Shown here piece by piece: positions 14,274 to 24,759 of a stretch of 64,000 nucleotides of DNA; position 1 is the stretch's first letter; each line of letters opens with the position of its first letter. Position numbers and translations under genes: made by a program. Under the pieces are notes generated by a model. The model was not told where the DNA came from and ran no database searches. It was given only the letters and a program-made list of their open reading frames with translations. This DNA comes from an uncultured Methanobacterium sp. Lineage in GTDB: Archaea; Methanobacteriota; Methanobacteria; Methanobacteriales; Methanobacteriaceae. Where the stretch lies: assembly GCF_963665055.1 (NCBI RefSeq), contig NZ_OY762015.1, positions 2,273,501 to 2,337,500 of the forward strand, given 5' to 3'.

Positions 14274-14709
14274 CCCTTCTACCATTTTTGACCCTGATTA
14301 TCCATTATTTATTTTCGCCTATTTTCTTATTTTCCATGAAATTTTCAATGAATCTCATTTCCATGAAAATTTGATGAAATTTAATATTAGCTTAAATGGA
14401 AATGTTTAGACAGAAATAATAATAATAATAATAATACAATAAATGAGACTTTTTACTCCAATTTATTAAAAAAAGCCAGGAATATTGACGCATTTTTTTA
14501 AAAATATCTTATAAAAATTGTTACAAAGCGAATATTCCTAAAATACAATATATTCTTAAAAATTTTCCTAAAAATCAAATAATATTCCTAAAATAAACAG
14601 GAACCAGGGTTGATGTGCCTGGTTAATAAGTTACGATATTTTGGGGATTTAACTATATTTAATTAAACTATATTCAATTTAAGTTGTATAATTTAAGTTT
14701 TTGGATGAA
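14274..14709. other. AT-rich gene-free spacer with microsatellite
   Basis: 436 bp between the convergent dapF and DUF488 genes. It contains an (AAT)7 run at 14415-14435 and a direct repeat AATATTCCTAAAATA at 14531-14545 and 14581-14595, exactly 50 bp apart. No ORF or RNA gene is evident. Confidence 0.6.
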
Positions 14710-15063
14710 TTATGCCTTTAATTCATCCAGAACTTCTTTCAAAACCACTGCACTATTACGCTCGGTATTACCAGAAGTATAAACCAAGGTAACAGTTTCT
14801 TTCTCCTTCTCCAGGTCCAGTATTTGATTCAAAAATTCAACTTTATCATGCAACTCTTCTCTGTATTTAGTCTTGAATTCATCCCATTTCTGGGAATTCT
14901 GCGACAGCCATCTGCGCAGGTCATGGCTAGGTGCTATGTCTTTCAGCCATACATCCATTTTTAATCTTTGTTTAGATACTCCACGTGGCCATACCCTATC
15001 AACCATAATCCGGTAACCATCCTTCTGTGCAGGTGACTGGTAGGCTCTTTTTATTCGAATCAT
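14710..15063 (-). CDS. DUF488 family protein
   Basis: A 117-residue protein matching the short DUF488 family: RAYQSPAQKDGYRIMVDRVWPRGVSKQ at the N-terminus, KDIAPSHDLRRWL in the middle, and VTLVYTSGNTERNSAVVLKEVL near the end. Small, soluble and cytoplasmic. The family is widespread and of unknown biochemical function. The start has RBS GTGAT. It stands alone, with spacers of over 200 bp on each side. Confidence 0.88.
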   Translation of the reverse strand: MIRIKRAYQSPAQKDGYRIMVDRVWPRGVSKQRLKMDVWLKDIAPSHDLRRWLSQNSQKWDEFKTKYREELHDKVEFLNQILDLEKEKETVTLVYTSGNTERNSAVVLKEVLDELKA

Positions 15064-15281
15064 TTTATATCACTAATATTAGTATGTTTGACATGGTACA
15101 TTATACTATGGGAAAATTGCTTGACCCAACCAAAAAGTTATTTAATTATCATTCTTTTGAAATATTTTGATATTGTATTCTTCATATTGTGTTTTATTTT
15201 CAAAAAAGTTGTATTTAATTTGAAATAAGCAACAATTTTTCAACTTCAATTAACCATCACAATAATTAATAGGAGCCATGT

Positions 15282-16343
<1,062 letters not shown>

Positions 16344-16406
16344 ATTTTCACCGTTACACAAAAGAAATTTCACCGTAAATAAAAGAAATAAAGAAATTAA
16401 TTGCAC

Positions 16407-16916
16407 TCATGAGTTGTACAGCACACGAGTGGAGGTTATAACAATGGAGTTCGTGTCAATTTGAACACCACCAGTTTTTGATGTAGCTAGGCCAGTGGCA
16501 GTTATACTGTAAGTTTGATTGGATTTGATCGTAATGGCTCCACCAGATGAATTTCCTACGGTTCCACCACTCTGTGAGTCCTTATAACCCATGGCAGTGA
16601 TGTTTAAGTTGATAGATTTATCAGTAGTACTCTGGTATGTTTGAGCAGTGAGACTCTGCAGATTAATACCATCAACACCGGTTTTGGCTTTCAAGGCATC
16701 CACCACCTCATTCTTATTAAGGATATTCAGATTCTTTTGGGTGGCAATTTTTGGACCCAAATTAAAAAGAGAACTTACACCATTAATCTGCATTTCAATC
16801 AAATCAGCAGGGTTTGGTGGTTGTTGGGTTACAATGGTATAGGATGCAAATAGGCCTGCCTCAAAGAACACGGCAAAGAAGATTAGGAATAAGATTATTT
16901 TAATAGCTCTGGACAA
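16407..16916 (-). CDS. Hypothetical secreted or membrane-anchored protein, TTG start
   Basis: 169 residues, unrecognised. One N-terminal hydrophobic helix (about residues 5-27) acts as signal or anchor, and the remainder, rich in Ser/Thr/Asn/Gly, is predicted outside the cell. The start is TTG at 16914-16916, with the strong RBS GGTGAT three bases before it and no better ATG in frame. It lies 63 bp upstream of the chosen cobJ start on the same strand, so the two may share a message without a functional link. Confidence 0.7.
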   Translation of the reverse strand: MSRAIKIILFLIFFAVFFEAGLFASYTIVTQQPPNPADLIEMQINGVSSLFNLGPKIATQKNLNILNKNEVVDALKAKTGVDGINLQSLTAQTYQSTTDKSINLNITAMGYKDSQSGGTVGNSSGGAITIKSNQTYSITATGLATSKTGGVQIDTNSIVITSTRVLYNS

Positions 16917-17508
16917 AATATCACCTTAAATTGTGGGTAAATTCATTTTATGTAGGATTTATAAATTAAATATCAGATTGAATTGATTCTATTCATGACT
17001 TTAAATTAGATTTTAATAGTTTCCTTAATTTAGTTTATTAATTAAATTTAATATGGAATTTTAAAGGTAATTTGAGGATTTTTGATTAAATTTTAAATTT
17101 AAGATAAAACATTACATTATAATGATCAAAACTATTGATATTTATCAGTCTGACTACCCATTTATATTAAATGTTTTGACTAGAACTTTTTATCAAAATT
17201 AGTCTATCAATATTGATACAGATAACTCATTAAGTTAAAGGATAAATCCAGATAAACACGGATAAATTAGTGAAAACACAAACAAATAATGCAAACACTG
17301 ATAAATTAGTGTAAGCACTTATAATCCACTTTTCATATATTTCACTATTTGTATTGTATTTTTAGTACTGTATGAAGAAAATCCAGGCATTTTAGATAGG
17401 ATAAATATTATCCAGATACAAATTGTATAAAGACTAATTAATTATAATATAAAAATTCATTAATAATTTACTTTTATTAAAAGATTAACTCATTCAGGAT
17501 GGTAATTA
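16917..17508. other. 592-bp AT-rich intergenic region
   Basis: Lies between divergent genes. It contains a loose direct repeat of GATAAATTAGTG about 40 bp apart (near 17261-17310) and TATA-like stretches for both directions. I see no RNA gene or ORF. Confidence 0.5.
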
Positions 17509-17925
17509 ATGTTTGGTATGACTAAAAAGCAGTTCTTAAAAAAAAGCAAGAATTGTTTGAAGGAAAGTGGAATTCAACTACTTTTAATAAGGGAAATTTT
17601 TAACAGTGAAATTAAGGGGGAAATCAACTTTGATGAAACCAATAATAAGGTTGATAAAATCAGGAAAAACTTGGAAGATATATTCTTCAAATATGAGTCC
17701 TTAAAACCACCCTCAAAATGCAAGTCGCTTCAACTGGAAATCATGAAAACATTAATAATCCTTCAAGATGTGTTGGTTTTAAATTCTGAGTATATTATTT
17801 TATCTAAAGATGGTTCTAAAATGGAAGGTCAGGAAAAATTTGAAAAATCCATTGATGAGCTTGAAAATTTCAGGAATAAATTCAGAAAGTTGAGTCAAAA
17901 AGTTGATTTATATCTAAGACAATGA
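17509..17925 (+). CDS. Hypothetical helical protein
   Basis: 138 residues rich in Lys and Glu, with no hydrophobic segment; predicted mostly alpha-helical with coiled-coil potential (about residues 45-65 and 108-135). GGATGGT is an acceptable RBS before the ATG. It lies 140 bp upstream of the DNA polymerase small subunit gene on the same strand. Base composition is more AT-rich than neighbouring core genes. No family recognised. Confidence 0.65.
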   Translation: MFGMTKKQFLKKSKNCLKESGIQLLLIREIFNSEIKGEINFDETNNKVDKIRKNLEDIFFKYESLKPPSKCKSLQLEIMKTLIILQDVLVLNSEYIILSKDGSKMEGQEKFEKSIDELENFRNKFRKLSQKVDLYLRQ

Positions 17926-18008
17926 TAAAATATAACTAAATAAAGTGGATTAGATGAAATTTTATTGGTGATAATTTCATTGATTAATTAAATTCAAAGT
18001 ATAAAAAG

Positions 18009-18048
18009 GCTGTTAATATTTCTACAATGCTGTTAATATTTCTACAAT
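18009..18048. repeat. 20-bp perfect tandem duplication before DP1 gene
   Basis: GCTGTTAATATTTCTACAAT occurs at 18009-18028 and again at 18029-18048, ending 18 bp before the DP1 start codon, so it probably lies within the leader or core promoter of that gene. Confidence 0.8.
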
Positions 18049-18066
18049 AATTTCCTGGAGTGCCCC

Positions 18067-19533
18067 ATGACTGATGACATTATATTAAAATTCGCAGATG
18101 CGGAAATACTTCTTGATGAATCCGCTTACAATAAAATAAAAGATTATAATGATTCTTCTAATTTGGTGGATTCAATGATCAAGCACCTGACCATTTCACC
18201 CCAGGAAATGATGGTTCTCACGGGTGCATGGGTTGATGAATACTTGGGCCAATCAAATGAAAATGTACTGGGTTCAAGCTCTGTGAAAAATAATAAAATG
18301 CCCCAGATGAAACTGGTTCCACAGGATTTCGATTTTCAAATCCTTAAAGATGCAAGTCGCAAGTCCTACACCAATGGCGAGATCAAAGACCTTTCAAGTT
18401 ACTTCAAAAGCAGATACCACAAACTCAGGGAACTGTTAACCTATAAGAGAGAACTTAAAGATAGTTACCCTATTAAAGAAGCCACAAGCCTCGATGATGT
18501 GGTGAAAATCGTGGGAATGGTCAGTGATATACGCTACACCAAAAATAACCACAAACTCATTGAAATAGAGGATGAAACCGGAAGTGCTACTGTTTTAATC
18601 CACAATGAAAACCATGAAGTCTTCCAGCAGGCAGAAAAAGTAGTCAAAGATGAAGTAATTGGCATTATAGGTAGCAGAAAGGGTACCTTAATTATGGCCA
18701 GTGAATTGATAAGTCCAGGTGTTCCGCGCATTGATGAAAAACCAATGGACTTCGCCACTGTTTTTTTAAGTGACATTCACATTGGAAGCTCCACCTTCCT
18801 CAATGATGAATTCGATAGATTCATCCACTGGATCAACGGAGATTTCGGGGATGATGAACAACGCGAAATTGCCAACAACGTGAAATACGTGGTGGTGGCA
18901 GGTGATATCGTGGATGGGATTGGAGTTTACCCCCACCAAGATAAAGAACTCACCATTAAAGACATTCACCAACAGTATGAGGAAGCAGCAAGATTATTCG
19001 GGGATATAAGCCACGTTAAAGTTGTTGTAGCCCCTGGAAACCACGATGCCAGTCGACTGGCAGAGCCACAACCAGCCATACCTGAAGATTATGCTAAAGG
19101 CCTTTATGATCTCAAAAACCTGGAATTTGTGAGTAATCCTGCAATGGTAAGCCTTGACGGGATTAAAGTGCTCATTTACCATGGTCGTAGCTTTGATGAT
19201 ATGGCCATGACAGTGAAGGGAATGAGTCACCAGCAATCGGATCTCATTATGAAAGAACTTCTGGAAAAACGACATTTAGCCCCAATTTATGGTGAAAGAA
19301 CACCTTTAGCATCTGAAATTGAGGATCATCTGGTCATTGAAGAAATTCCGGATGTTTTCCACACTGGACACGTGCATATAAACAGTTACAAAAGATACAA
19401 AGGAGTTCACCTTATCAATAGTGGAACCTTCCAGTCCCAGACCGAATTCCAGAAGATCTACAACATCATCCCAACCCCGGCCCAGGTGCCCGTGATCAAT
19501 AACGGTAATTTTAAAATGCTTGATTTCAGTTAA
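18067..19533 (+). CDS. polB: DNA polymerase D small subunit (DP1, 3'-5' exonuclease)
   Basis: 488 residues. Residues about 150-220 form an OB fold (VKIVGMVSDIRYTKNNHKLIEIEDE), followed by a calcineurin-like phosphoesterase domain with all metal motifs: SDIHIG (about 235-240), GDIVDG (279-284), GNHD (324-327) and GHVH (about 434-437). DP1 proofreads for the PolD replicative polymerase; the large subunit DP2 is not in this window. RBS GGAGTG lies before the ATG. It lies 5-6 kb from oriC and close to the cobalamin genes, in the replication neighbourhood. Confidence 0.95.
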   Translation: MTDDIILKFADAEILLDESAYNKIKDYNDSSNLVDSMIKHLTISPQEMMVLTGAWVDEYLGQSNENVLGSSSVKNNKMPQMKLVPQDFDFQILKDASRKSYTNGEIKDLSSYFKSRYHKLRELLTYKRELKDSYPIKEATSLDDVVKIVGMVSDIRYTKNNHKLIEIEDETGSATVLIHNENHEVFQQAEKVVKDEVIGIIGSRKGTLIMASELISPGVPRIDEKPMDFATVFLSDIHIGSSTFLNDEFDRFIHWINGDFGDDEQREIANNVKYVVVAGDIVDGIGVYPHQDKELTIKDIHQQYEEAARLFGDISHVKVVVAPGNHDASRLAEPQPAIPEDYAKGLYDLKNLEFVSNPAMVSLDGIKVLIYHGRSFDDMAMTVKGMSHQQSDLIMKELLEKRHLAPIYGERTPLASEIEDHLVIEEIPDVFHTGHVHINSYKRYKGVHLINSGTFQSQTEFQKIYNIIPTPAQVPVINNGNFKMLDFS

Positions 19534-19642
19534 AAAAGAATATATGATGTTTAATACTGTAAAATGTTAAAGATTGATTATGATTTATTCAAACTAACCA
19601 CTGATTAGATAATTGGTGAAAGTTACAACGGAGTATTAATAC

Positions 19643-20215
19643 ATGAATCAAACCCCCTTAACCATGGAGATATGTGAAACTGCCCATTATATTTACAGTA
19701 AAGGACTGGCACCAGGTAAATCTGGGAATATAAGTGCCAGATTCCATGATATTGTAGCTATAACTCCCAGTGGCGTTTCATTAGGACATGTTTCCGAAGA
19801 TGAAATAGTCATGGTAAATATGGATGGAAAAATATTGACTGGTAAAAATCCATCATCAGAACTTATGCTTCACCTGGAAGTTTATAAAAATAAAGATGTT
19901 AATGGAATCGTTCACACCCATTCATCATACGCAACTGGTTTTGCAATGTCAGGAAAAAAAATTGAAAGATTAGAAGGTTTTGGTGAAAGAAACAACCCTT
20001 TTTTAAAAATGGTCGACTATGCTCAGCCAGGAACTGTGAAATTAGCCCAACTGGTTGGTGAAGGTCTGAAAAAAGAGGATGTTGTAATCCTGGAAAATCA
20101 TGGAGTGGTAGCTACAGGAGAAAACCTTTCTGAAGCAGCTCTTCTAGCAGAATTCGTGGAAGAAACCGCGAAAACTCAATTTGTAGCTCGAGTTTTGAGT
20201 AATATGGAATTTTAA
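19643..20215 (+). CDS. fucA: Class II aldolase (L-fuculose-phosphate aldolase type)
   Basis: A 190-residue zinc aldolase. GNISAR, TPSG and SSELMLHLEVYK build the phosphate pocket. HTHSSYATGFA and ENHGVVATG give the three metal histidines (about H92, H94 and H153), and Glu (about E74) is the acid/base. In methanogens the homologue is proposed to make lactaldehyde from fuculose-1-phosphate, leading to lactate for coenzyme F420 synthesis. That role is inferred from family knowledge. Soluble, and probably a tetramer like other family members. Confidence 0.85.
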   Translation: MNQTPLTMEICETAHYIYSKGLAPGKSGNISARFHDIVAITPSGVSLGHVSEDEIVMVNMDGKILTGKNPSSELMLHLEVYKNKDVNGIVHTHSSYATGFAMSGKKIERLEGFGERNNPFLKMVDYAQPGTVKLAQLVGEGLKKEDVVILENHGVVATGENLSEAALLAEFVEETAKTQFVARVLSNMEF

Positions 20216-20520
20216 TTGATAATTTTATAATTAAATTCTATTTTTATGAATTATAGTTATTATGAATTAGGGAAAAAAAGAAGATAAAAATAGAAAATAC
20301 AAAAAGAAGATAAAAATTTGTTGATTTATCCTTTTTTGTAAATTCCATTTTAATAATTTCTAACTTAAATTGTCATTACTGACATTAGATTGTCTAAAAG
20401 ATCTCTACTTGTTTTGATTACTTGCCTTAAAAATAATTTATCCGACAAAAACAAGTTAAAAACAGGTTCATGGAAGTTGAAAAAATGACAACCATCCAAA
20501 AAATTAGTTTTTATTTAATT
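20216..20520. other. Gene-free spacer
   Basis: 305 bp between convergent genes. There is a purine-rich duplication (AAGAAGATAAAAAT, near 20277-20317) and nothing else I can support. Confidence 0.5.
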
Positions 20521-20775
20521 TTATTCGCGAACTGATTCTAGTTCACTTAAAACATTCCAAATAAGTGTTCTTGCATGTATTGGGATGTTTGGATCGTTGC
20601 TTATCTCATCTAAAATGGATATAACAGTACTGGCCCGGACTGTAGGTTCATCATCATCCTTAGATAATAAATTCTTAGATTCCTCAGCGGCCCTCCTGAT
20701 ATTCCGTGGAACACTTGTGTCCCCCATAATATGTTTTAAAATTTGATTACAACGTTCAAATGCTTCTGTACCCAT
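20521..20775 (-). CDS. UPF0147 family protein
   Basis: An 84-residue all-helical protein matching UPF0147 along its full length: RCNQILKHIMGDTSVPRNIRRAAEE, then RASTVISILDEISNDPNIPIHARTLIW. This small archaeal family is widespread and of unknown function. An excellent RBS (GGAGGCG) stands before the ATG. It lies between the aldolase and cbiG and is transcribed toward the aldolase. Confidence 0.9.
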   Translation of the reverse strand: MGTEAFERCNQILKHIMGDTSVPRNIRRAAEESKNLLSKDDDEPTVRASTVISILDEISNDPNIPIHARTLIWNVLSELESVRE

Positions 20776-20805
20776 AATAACGCCTCCATTGAGTTAATTG
20801 TGCTT

Positions 20806-20840
<35 letters not shown>

Positions 20841-20973
20841 GTTTATATCTTGAGCTTTAAAAAGGTTTTGGTTAGAATATTTAAAAAAGGATTAATAACC
20901 TTTTAAAAAGTTATTAAAGATATCTAATAATTTAAAAATTTAAATAAAAAATAATTATAAACCCATATCTTTT

Positions 20974-21978
20974 TTAATCAATTGAAACTGCAATTGCAAC
21001 TGTAACCCCATCGTATGCAGTTTTTTTCAGAATAAGGCGTGAATTTATTCCGGCTTTAATGAGAGACACAGGTTCACAAACTCCCTGCACCCCAAATTCG
21101 CGCTGCACTAAAGGCGAATGACTGCAATCACCATGATTAAATTCAGCGATTTCATTTAAAGATACTATTTCAAGATCTAATCCAGATTTAGAAGCAGCAT
21201 CAATAATACCCTTCTCATATTGTTTTACATCAGCCGTTGCCAGGGCATCCAACCTCTCAAATGGTAAGTGAAGATGTTGAAGAGCAGATCGAATGGCAAA
21301 AAACACTTGTTCACTAGTAACTCCCTTTTTACTACCCAAACCAGCTATCATTCTTTTAGGATAGAGATCTAATTCATTTTTGGATTCTTTTCCAGGTAAA
21401 GAAGCTCGAATGAAAGATTTTTCCCAAATTTGAATTTGATAAGAATTTCTTACATAAGGATGATTCTCTAAAAATTTAAAACGTGAAGGTAAGTATAGAT
21501 CAACCTTACCATCTTCAGCAATTAATTGGTTCACATTTTTGATAAGATCTGGTTGGCAAATATTTAACCAGTATTGATTTGCCAGTGCATCAATACCCAT
21601 TCTACATTTCAAATCTGTAGCGGTAGTTATGACTGGAACAGCTCCAATGACACCTGCTATTTTTATTGAAAATTGATTGGCCCCACCCAAATGACCGGAT
21701 ATTAAACTGATAACGTGCTTCTTATTTTCATCAACTACCAGTACTGCGGGGTCATTTAACTTTGATTTTATAAAAGGACATATAAGTCTGACCATTATTC
21801 CAGTGGCCATTATAGCAACCCAACAATCATAATCATTAAATGATTTTTTCAGAGTTTCCTTAACGTTTTTATGGAACAAATCAACTTTTATTACAGTGGG
21901 ATCATTCTTCAAAACCAATGCCATGTCACTGGCAATTTTTTGCCCTTCTTTAGTCACGCTTATAATTGCAAATCTCAT
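20974..21978 (-). CDS. cbiG: Cobalt-precorrin-5A hydrolase
   Basis: A 334-residue protein of the anaerobic cobalamin pathway that opens the lactone of cobalt-precorrin-5A and releases acetaldehyde. The N-terminal and central CbiG domains show AIMATGIMVRLI, VISLISGHLGGAN and TTATD. The C-terminal domain begins RMIAGLGSKKGVT and ends GVCEPVSL. RBS AAGTGAT lies before the ATG. The upstream gene on the same strand is cobD, 178 bp away, which fits a cobamide unit. Confidence 0.92.
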   Translation of the reverse strand: MRFAIISVTKEGQKIASDMALVLKNDPTVIKVDLFHKNVKETLKKSFNDYDCWVAIMATGIMVRLICPFIKSKLNDPAVLVVDENKKHVISLISGHLGGANQFSIKIAGVIGAVPVITTATDLKCRMGIDALANQYWLNICQPDLIKNVNQLIAEDGKVDLYLPSRFKFLENHPYVRNSYQIQIWEKSFIRASLPGKESKNELDLYPKRMIAGLGSKKGVTSEQVFFAIRSALQHLHLPFERLDALATADVKQYEKGIIDAASKSGLDLEIVSLNEIAEFNHGDCSHSPLVQREFGVQGVCEPVSLIKAGINSRLILKKTAYDGVTVAIAVSID

Positions 21979-22156
21979 AAAATCACTTTTTGAATAATGG
22001 CAATGAAGTTCTTAAATAAATAAACTTTTCTCTAATTATAATTATGTTTTTTTAAAGAATATTTAGTATTAGTATTTAGTAATAGTATTTGAAATTTTAA
22101 TTGATTTAGTTTATTATTTGTTCATTCACGATTTTATTGCCCGAATTATTGATAGA

Positions 22157-23263
22157 TTAATTGAAAAATAGAAATGTGAAAAATAGAATTAATATTATAA
22201 TCAATATATACAGTGTAACGGTGATTATAGTTAATTTAATGGCTCTTTTTATCATTTCAGGCTTTAATTCATTTTTAGGATAACCTAATTTGTAAACTTC
22301 TGGCTTAATTAATTGAATGCCAAGAGATCCAGCAGCAGCTGCCATTGAATAACCAGAGTTTGGGCTGGGAGTACTACGCGCATCACTTAACATAACCTTC
22401 CATGAAGATCTATAATCAAAACCACCAAAAATAGAGGCCAAAACTACCAGAAATCCAGTTATACGGGCGGGAATGTAATTGAGAATATCATCTAAACGGG
22501 CAGGGAACCATCCAATGTCAATGTTTTCCGGATTCTTATAACCTATCATAGCATCTAAGGTGTTCACTACCCGGTATGACACACCAGCAAGTACAGCCAG
22601 GATAATTGGAAATTGATACCAGGAATATCCTATTCCACTTGCACTTAAAAAGTTTAAAAGTGGATCCTGGAAAGAAATATTGTTGATTAAAAAGGGATTA
22701 ATGGTTACAGAAGGATGGATTAAATATAATAAAATGTTTCCCATAAAACCAAAAATGAATATGTAAAAAATAGGACTAACAACAGAATCAGTGATGTTTT
22801 CAGTGAGGGTTTCAATAGCCGCAGATACAACATTCTCCGAAGATAAATTAGAAGTTTCTCTACTAACTAAAAATGAAACAGATTTTCTACCTTTTTCTAA
22901 GTCTTCATTAATGTTAACATATACGTCATGAACAAAATTCACCAGAGATCTAATTGCAAATGTTGTGGAAAGAATAATGGAAGCCACCAGTAGATAAAAA
23001 ATGTAATTAAATGAGGAAATATACTGAATAATGGAAAAAAGTACAGTAAACATAATTATAATTAGCAAAGTCATTATCAAACCAGAAAACCGATTTTTAG
23101 TTTTAGAAGTACTTAAAAATAGACTTTTGAGTTTTTCTATAGATTTACCAATCCAAACTACAGGATGAAGCCTTGAGGGGAGTTCTCCTAAAATTATATC
23201 CATTAAAACGGCTGCGACTATGACTATTAATAGTTCAATTGTAAGAAGTTCTATCTGCTGCAT
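22157..23263 (-). CDS. cobD: Adenosylcobinamide-phosphate synthase (CobD/CbiB)
   Basis: A 368-residue polytopic membrane protein. LDIILGELPSRLHPVVWIGKSI-type start, RETSNLSSENVVSAAIETLTENITDSVVSP in the middle, and PSPNSGYSMAAAAGSLGIQL are the family signatures. It joins aminopropanol phosphate to adenosylcobyric acid late in corrinoid synthesis. About seven hydrophobic helices. RBS GAGGAT lies before the ATG. Its promoter must lie between 23264 and the left repeat array of oriC, so origin firing and its transcription are close neighbours; transcription runs away from the origin. Confidence 0.93.
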   Translation of the reverse strand: MQQIELLTIELLIVIVAAVLMDIILGELPSRLHPVVWIGKSIEKLKSLFLSTSKTKNRFSGLIMTLLIIIMFTVLFSIIQYISSFNYIFYLLVASIILSTTFAIRSLVNFVHDVYVNINEDLEKGRKSVSFLVSRETSNLSSENVVSAAIETLTENITDSVVSPIFYIFIFGFMGNILLYLIHPSVTINPFLINNISFQDPLLNFLSASGIGYSWYQFPIILAVLAGVSYRVVNTLDAMIGYKNPENIDIGWFPARLDDILNYIPARITGFLVVLASIFGGFDYRSSWKVMLSDARSTPSPNSGYSMAAAAGSLGIQLIKPEVYKLGYPKNELKPEMIKRAIKLTIITVTLYILIIILILFFTFLFFN

Positions 23264-23558
23264 TAACTTATCCTCATTAAATTAAATGACAGGAAGAATT
23301 AATTTAATGTTGCATATTTAATCGCTTTAATTGATTGATTAAAGTAAAAGCTATTTTAATTTAGATCAATTATGAAATAAAAATATAACATCAAAACTAT
23401 TTAATGAAACCATTTAATTGCAGCCTTTTTCCCTGATTTATTTTAATTTTGCAAGGATTACATTAATACTCAAATATTTTCATGATTTTTCATATTTTAC
23501 CAGGTTAATAGTTAAATTTGTTTCAGGTTTTGTGATGGAAGTATGAGTAAGACACCCA

Positions 23559-23909
23559 TTTCAAGTGTAAAATTTCTTTCAATATCACCTTGAAAAAATA
23601 AAGAATAATCGGGTTCAATGAATAAAAGATAGTGAAAATTAACATTTTGAATAACAGAATAATTTTCATCAAAAAAATCCGATAAAAAGGGAGTAAGACA
23701 TCAATTTCAAGTGTAACTTTTTTGAGATCCATGTGTTGATTTTTAAAAAAATAGTAAGAGATCAACTTCAAGTGTAAACACATGAAATCAGTTTTTTCAA
23801 AAAAAGTGAAACATCAATTGCAAGTGTATTATCTAGATGGATTATTATGTTGTAATTATTGTTCAATTAAAGTGAATAATTGAGAATGTGAGAGATCAAT
23901 TTCAACTGT
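23559..23909 (-). repeat. Left ORB array of oriC, five boxes
   Basis: Cores at 23559-23568, 23705-23714, 23766-23775, 23818-23827 and 23900-23909. The first two match TTTCAAGTGT exactly; the third has C at position 1, the fourth has G at position 3, and the fifth reads TTTCAACTGT. An extended flank, GA-rich then ATCAA, precedes most boxes. Start-to-start distances are 146, 61, 52 and 82 bp. Confidence 0.88.
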
Positions 23910-23912
23910 AAC

Positions 23913-24436
23913 AATTAAAAAAAATAATATAAAAAAAATATAAATTAATAATAATGGATAAAACAAGATGAGATAACAGTCAGAATAATTTAAAAACAGA
24001 ATTAATTTATAATTATAAACTATTTTTTTAAAAAAAGCTTTAAGATTTAAAATAACATTCTTCAAATAGGAAAATAAATAATAAAAATATAAAAATTAGT
24101 AACGAAAGGATAATGATATTAAATAGAAAAAAATAATTAAAATAGATTAATTATGTAATTTATTTGTTTAAAAATGTTAGAATTTAAATTAAGATAAAAA
24201 AATGGATTGAATCTAGTTCTTTTAGACTTTTTTTACTTAAAGATTAAAATATGATGAAAAATATGTTTAAAGAGAAAAATAAATAATTTTTTAAACTAAT
24301 TACGTACAAACAAAGAGCTTTGTGTCTTTATTATTCAGTTTTATTTTTTTTTAAAATCTTTTATAATTAAAATAAAAAGTATGATTTATATCATTTTTTA
24401 TATTTTAATATTACATTATTCCTTTTATACACATTT
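23913..24436. other. AT-rich core (duplex-unwinding element candidate) of oriC
   Basis: About 525 bp between the two arrays with no ORB box. Hand counts on sampled 60-base lines give 80-90 percent A+T, with long A and T runs. By analogy with other archaeal origins this is where melting and MCM loading would begin. Confidence 0.75.
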
Positions 24437-24440
24437 TTTT

Positions 24441-24697
24441 ACACTTGAAATCGATCTCTCTTTCTATATTTTTGTATGATCATCATTTTGTTACACTTGA
24501 AATGCACCCCTCACCATAATTGTCAAAATTGAAATTGGTTACTTACACTTGAAATACACCTTTTTATTTTTTTTATCATTTTTTTATCTATTTTTACACT
24601 TGAAATGCACCCCTCACCATAACCATTAATATAGGATTAGCTACTTACACTTGAAACGCACCTTAACTTCGTCAATGTTGTAATTTTACACTTGAAA
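24441..24697 (+). repeat. Right ORB array of oriC, six boxes
   Basis: ACACTTGAAA is perfect in all six: 24441, 24493, 24545, 24596, 24647 and 24688 (start positions). Spacings are 52, 52, 51, 51 and 41 bp. Boxes 2 and 4 share 29 identical bases (24491-24519 and 24594-24622), and boxes 3 and 5 share the lead TACTTACACTTGAAA. Boxes 2-3 and 4-5 are therefore a duplicated module of about 103 bp. An imperfect inverted repeat ACCTGAAAT/ATTTCAAGT follows at about 24736-24756. Confidence 0.93.
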
Positions 24698-24759
24698 TTG
24701 ATCCCTGTTTCAATCGGTTTCACCTTCAAGTCATGACCTGAAATTTTATTTCAAGTTTT

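Noticed and set aside
14415..14435. (AAT)7 microsatellite as a phase-variation switch
   Set aside because: It lies between two convergent genes, away from any start codon or promoter.
23523..24065. Two minus-strand ORFs of 86 and 69 codons inside oriC
   Set aside because: They run through ORB boxes and AT-rich core, consist almost wholly of Phe, Ile, Leu, Lys and Tyr, and have no RBS. They follow from base composition.
23559..24697. CRISPR array
   Set aside because: The repeated core is only about 12 bp, occurs in both orientations, has irregular spacing on one side and shared sequence in the spacers. No cas genes are present.
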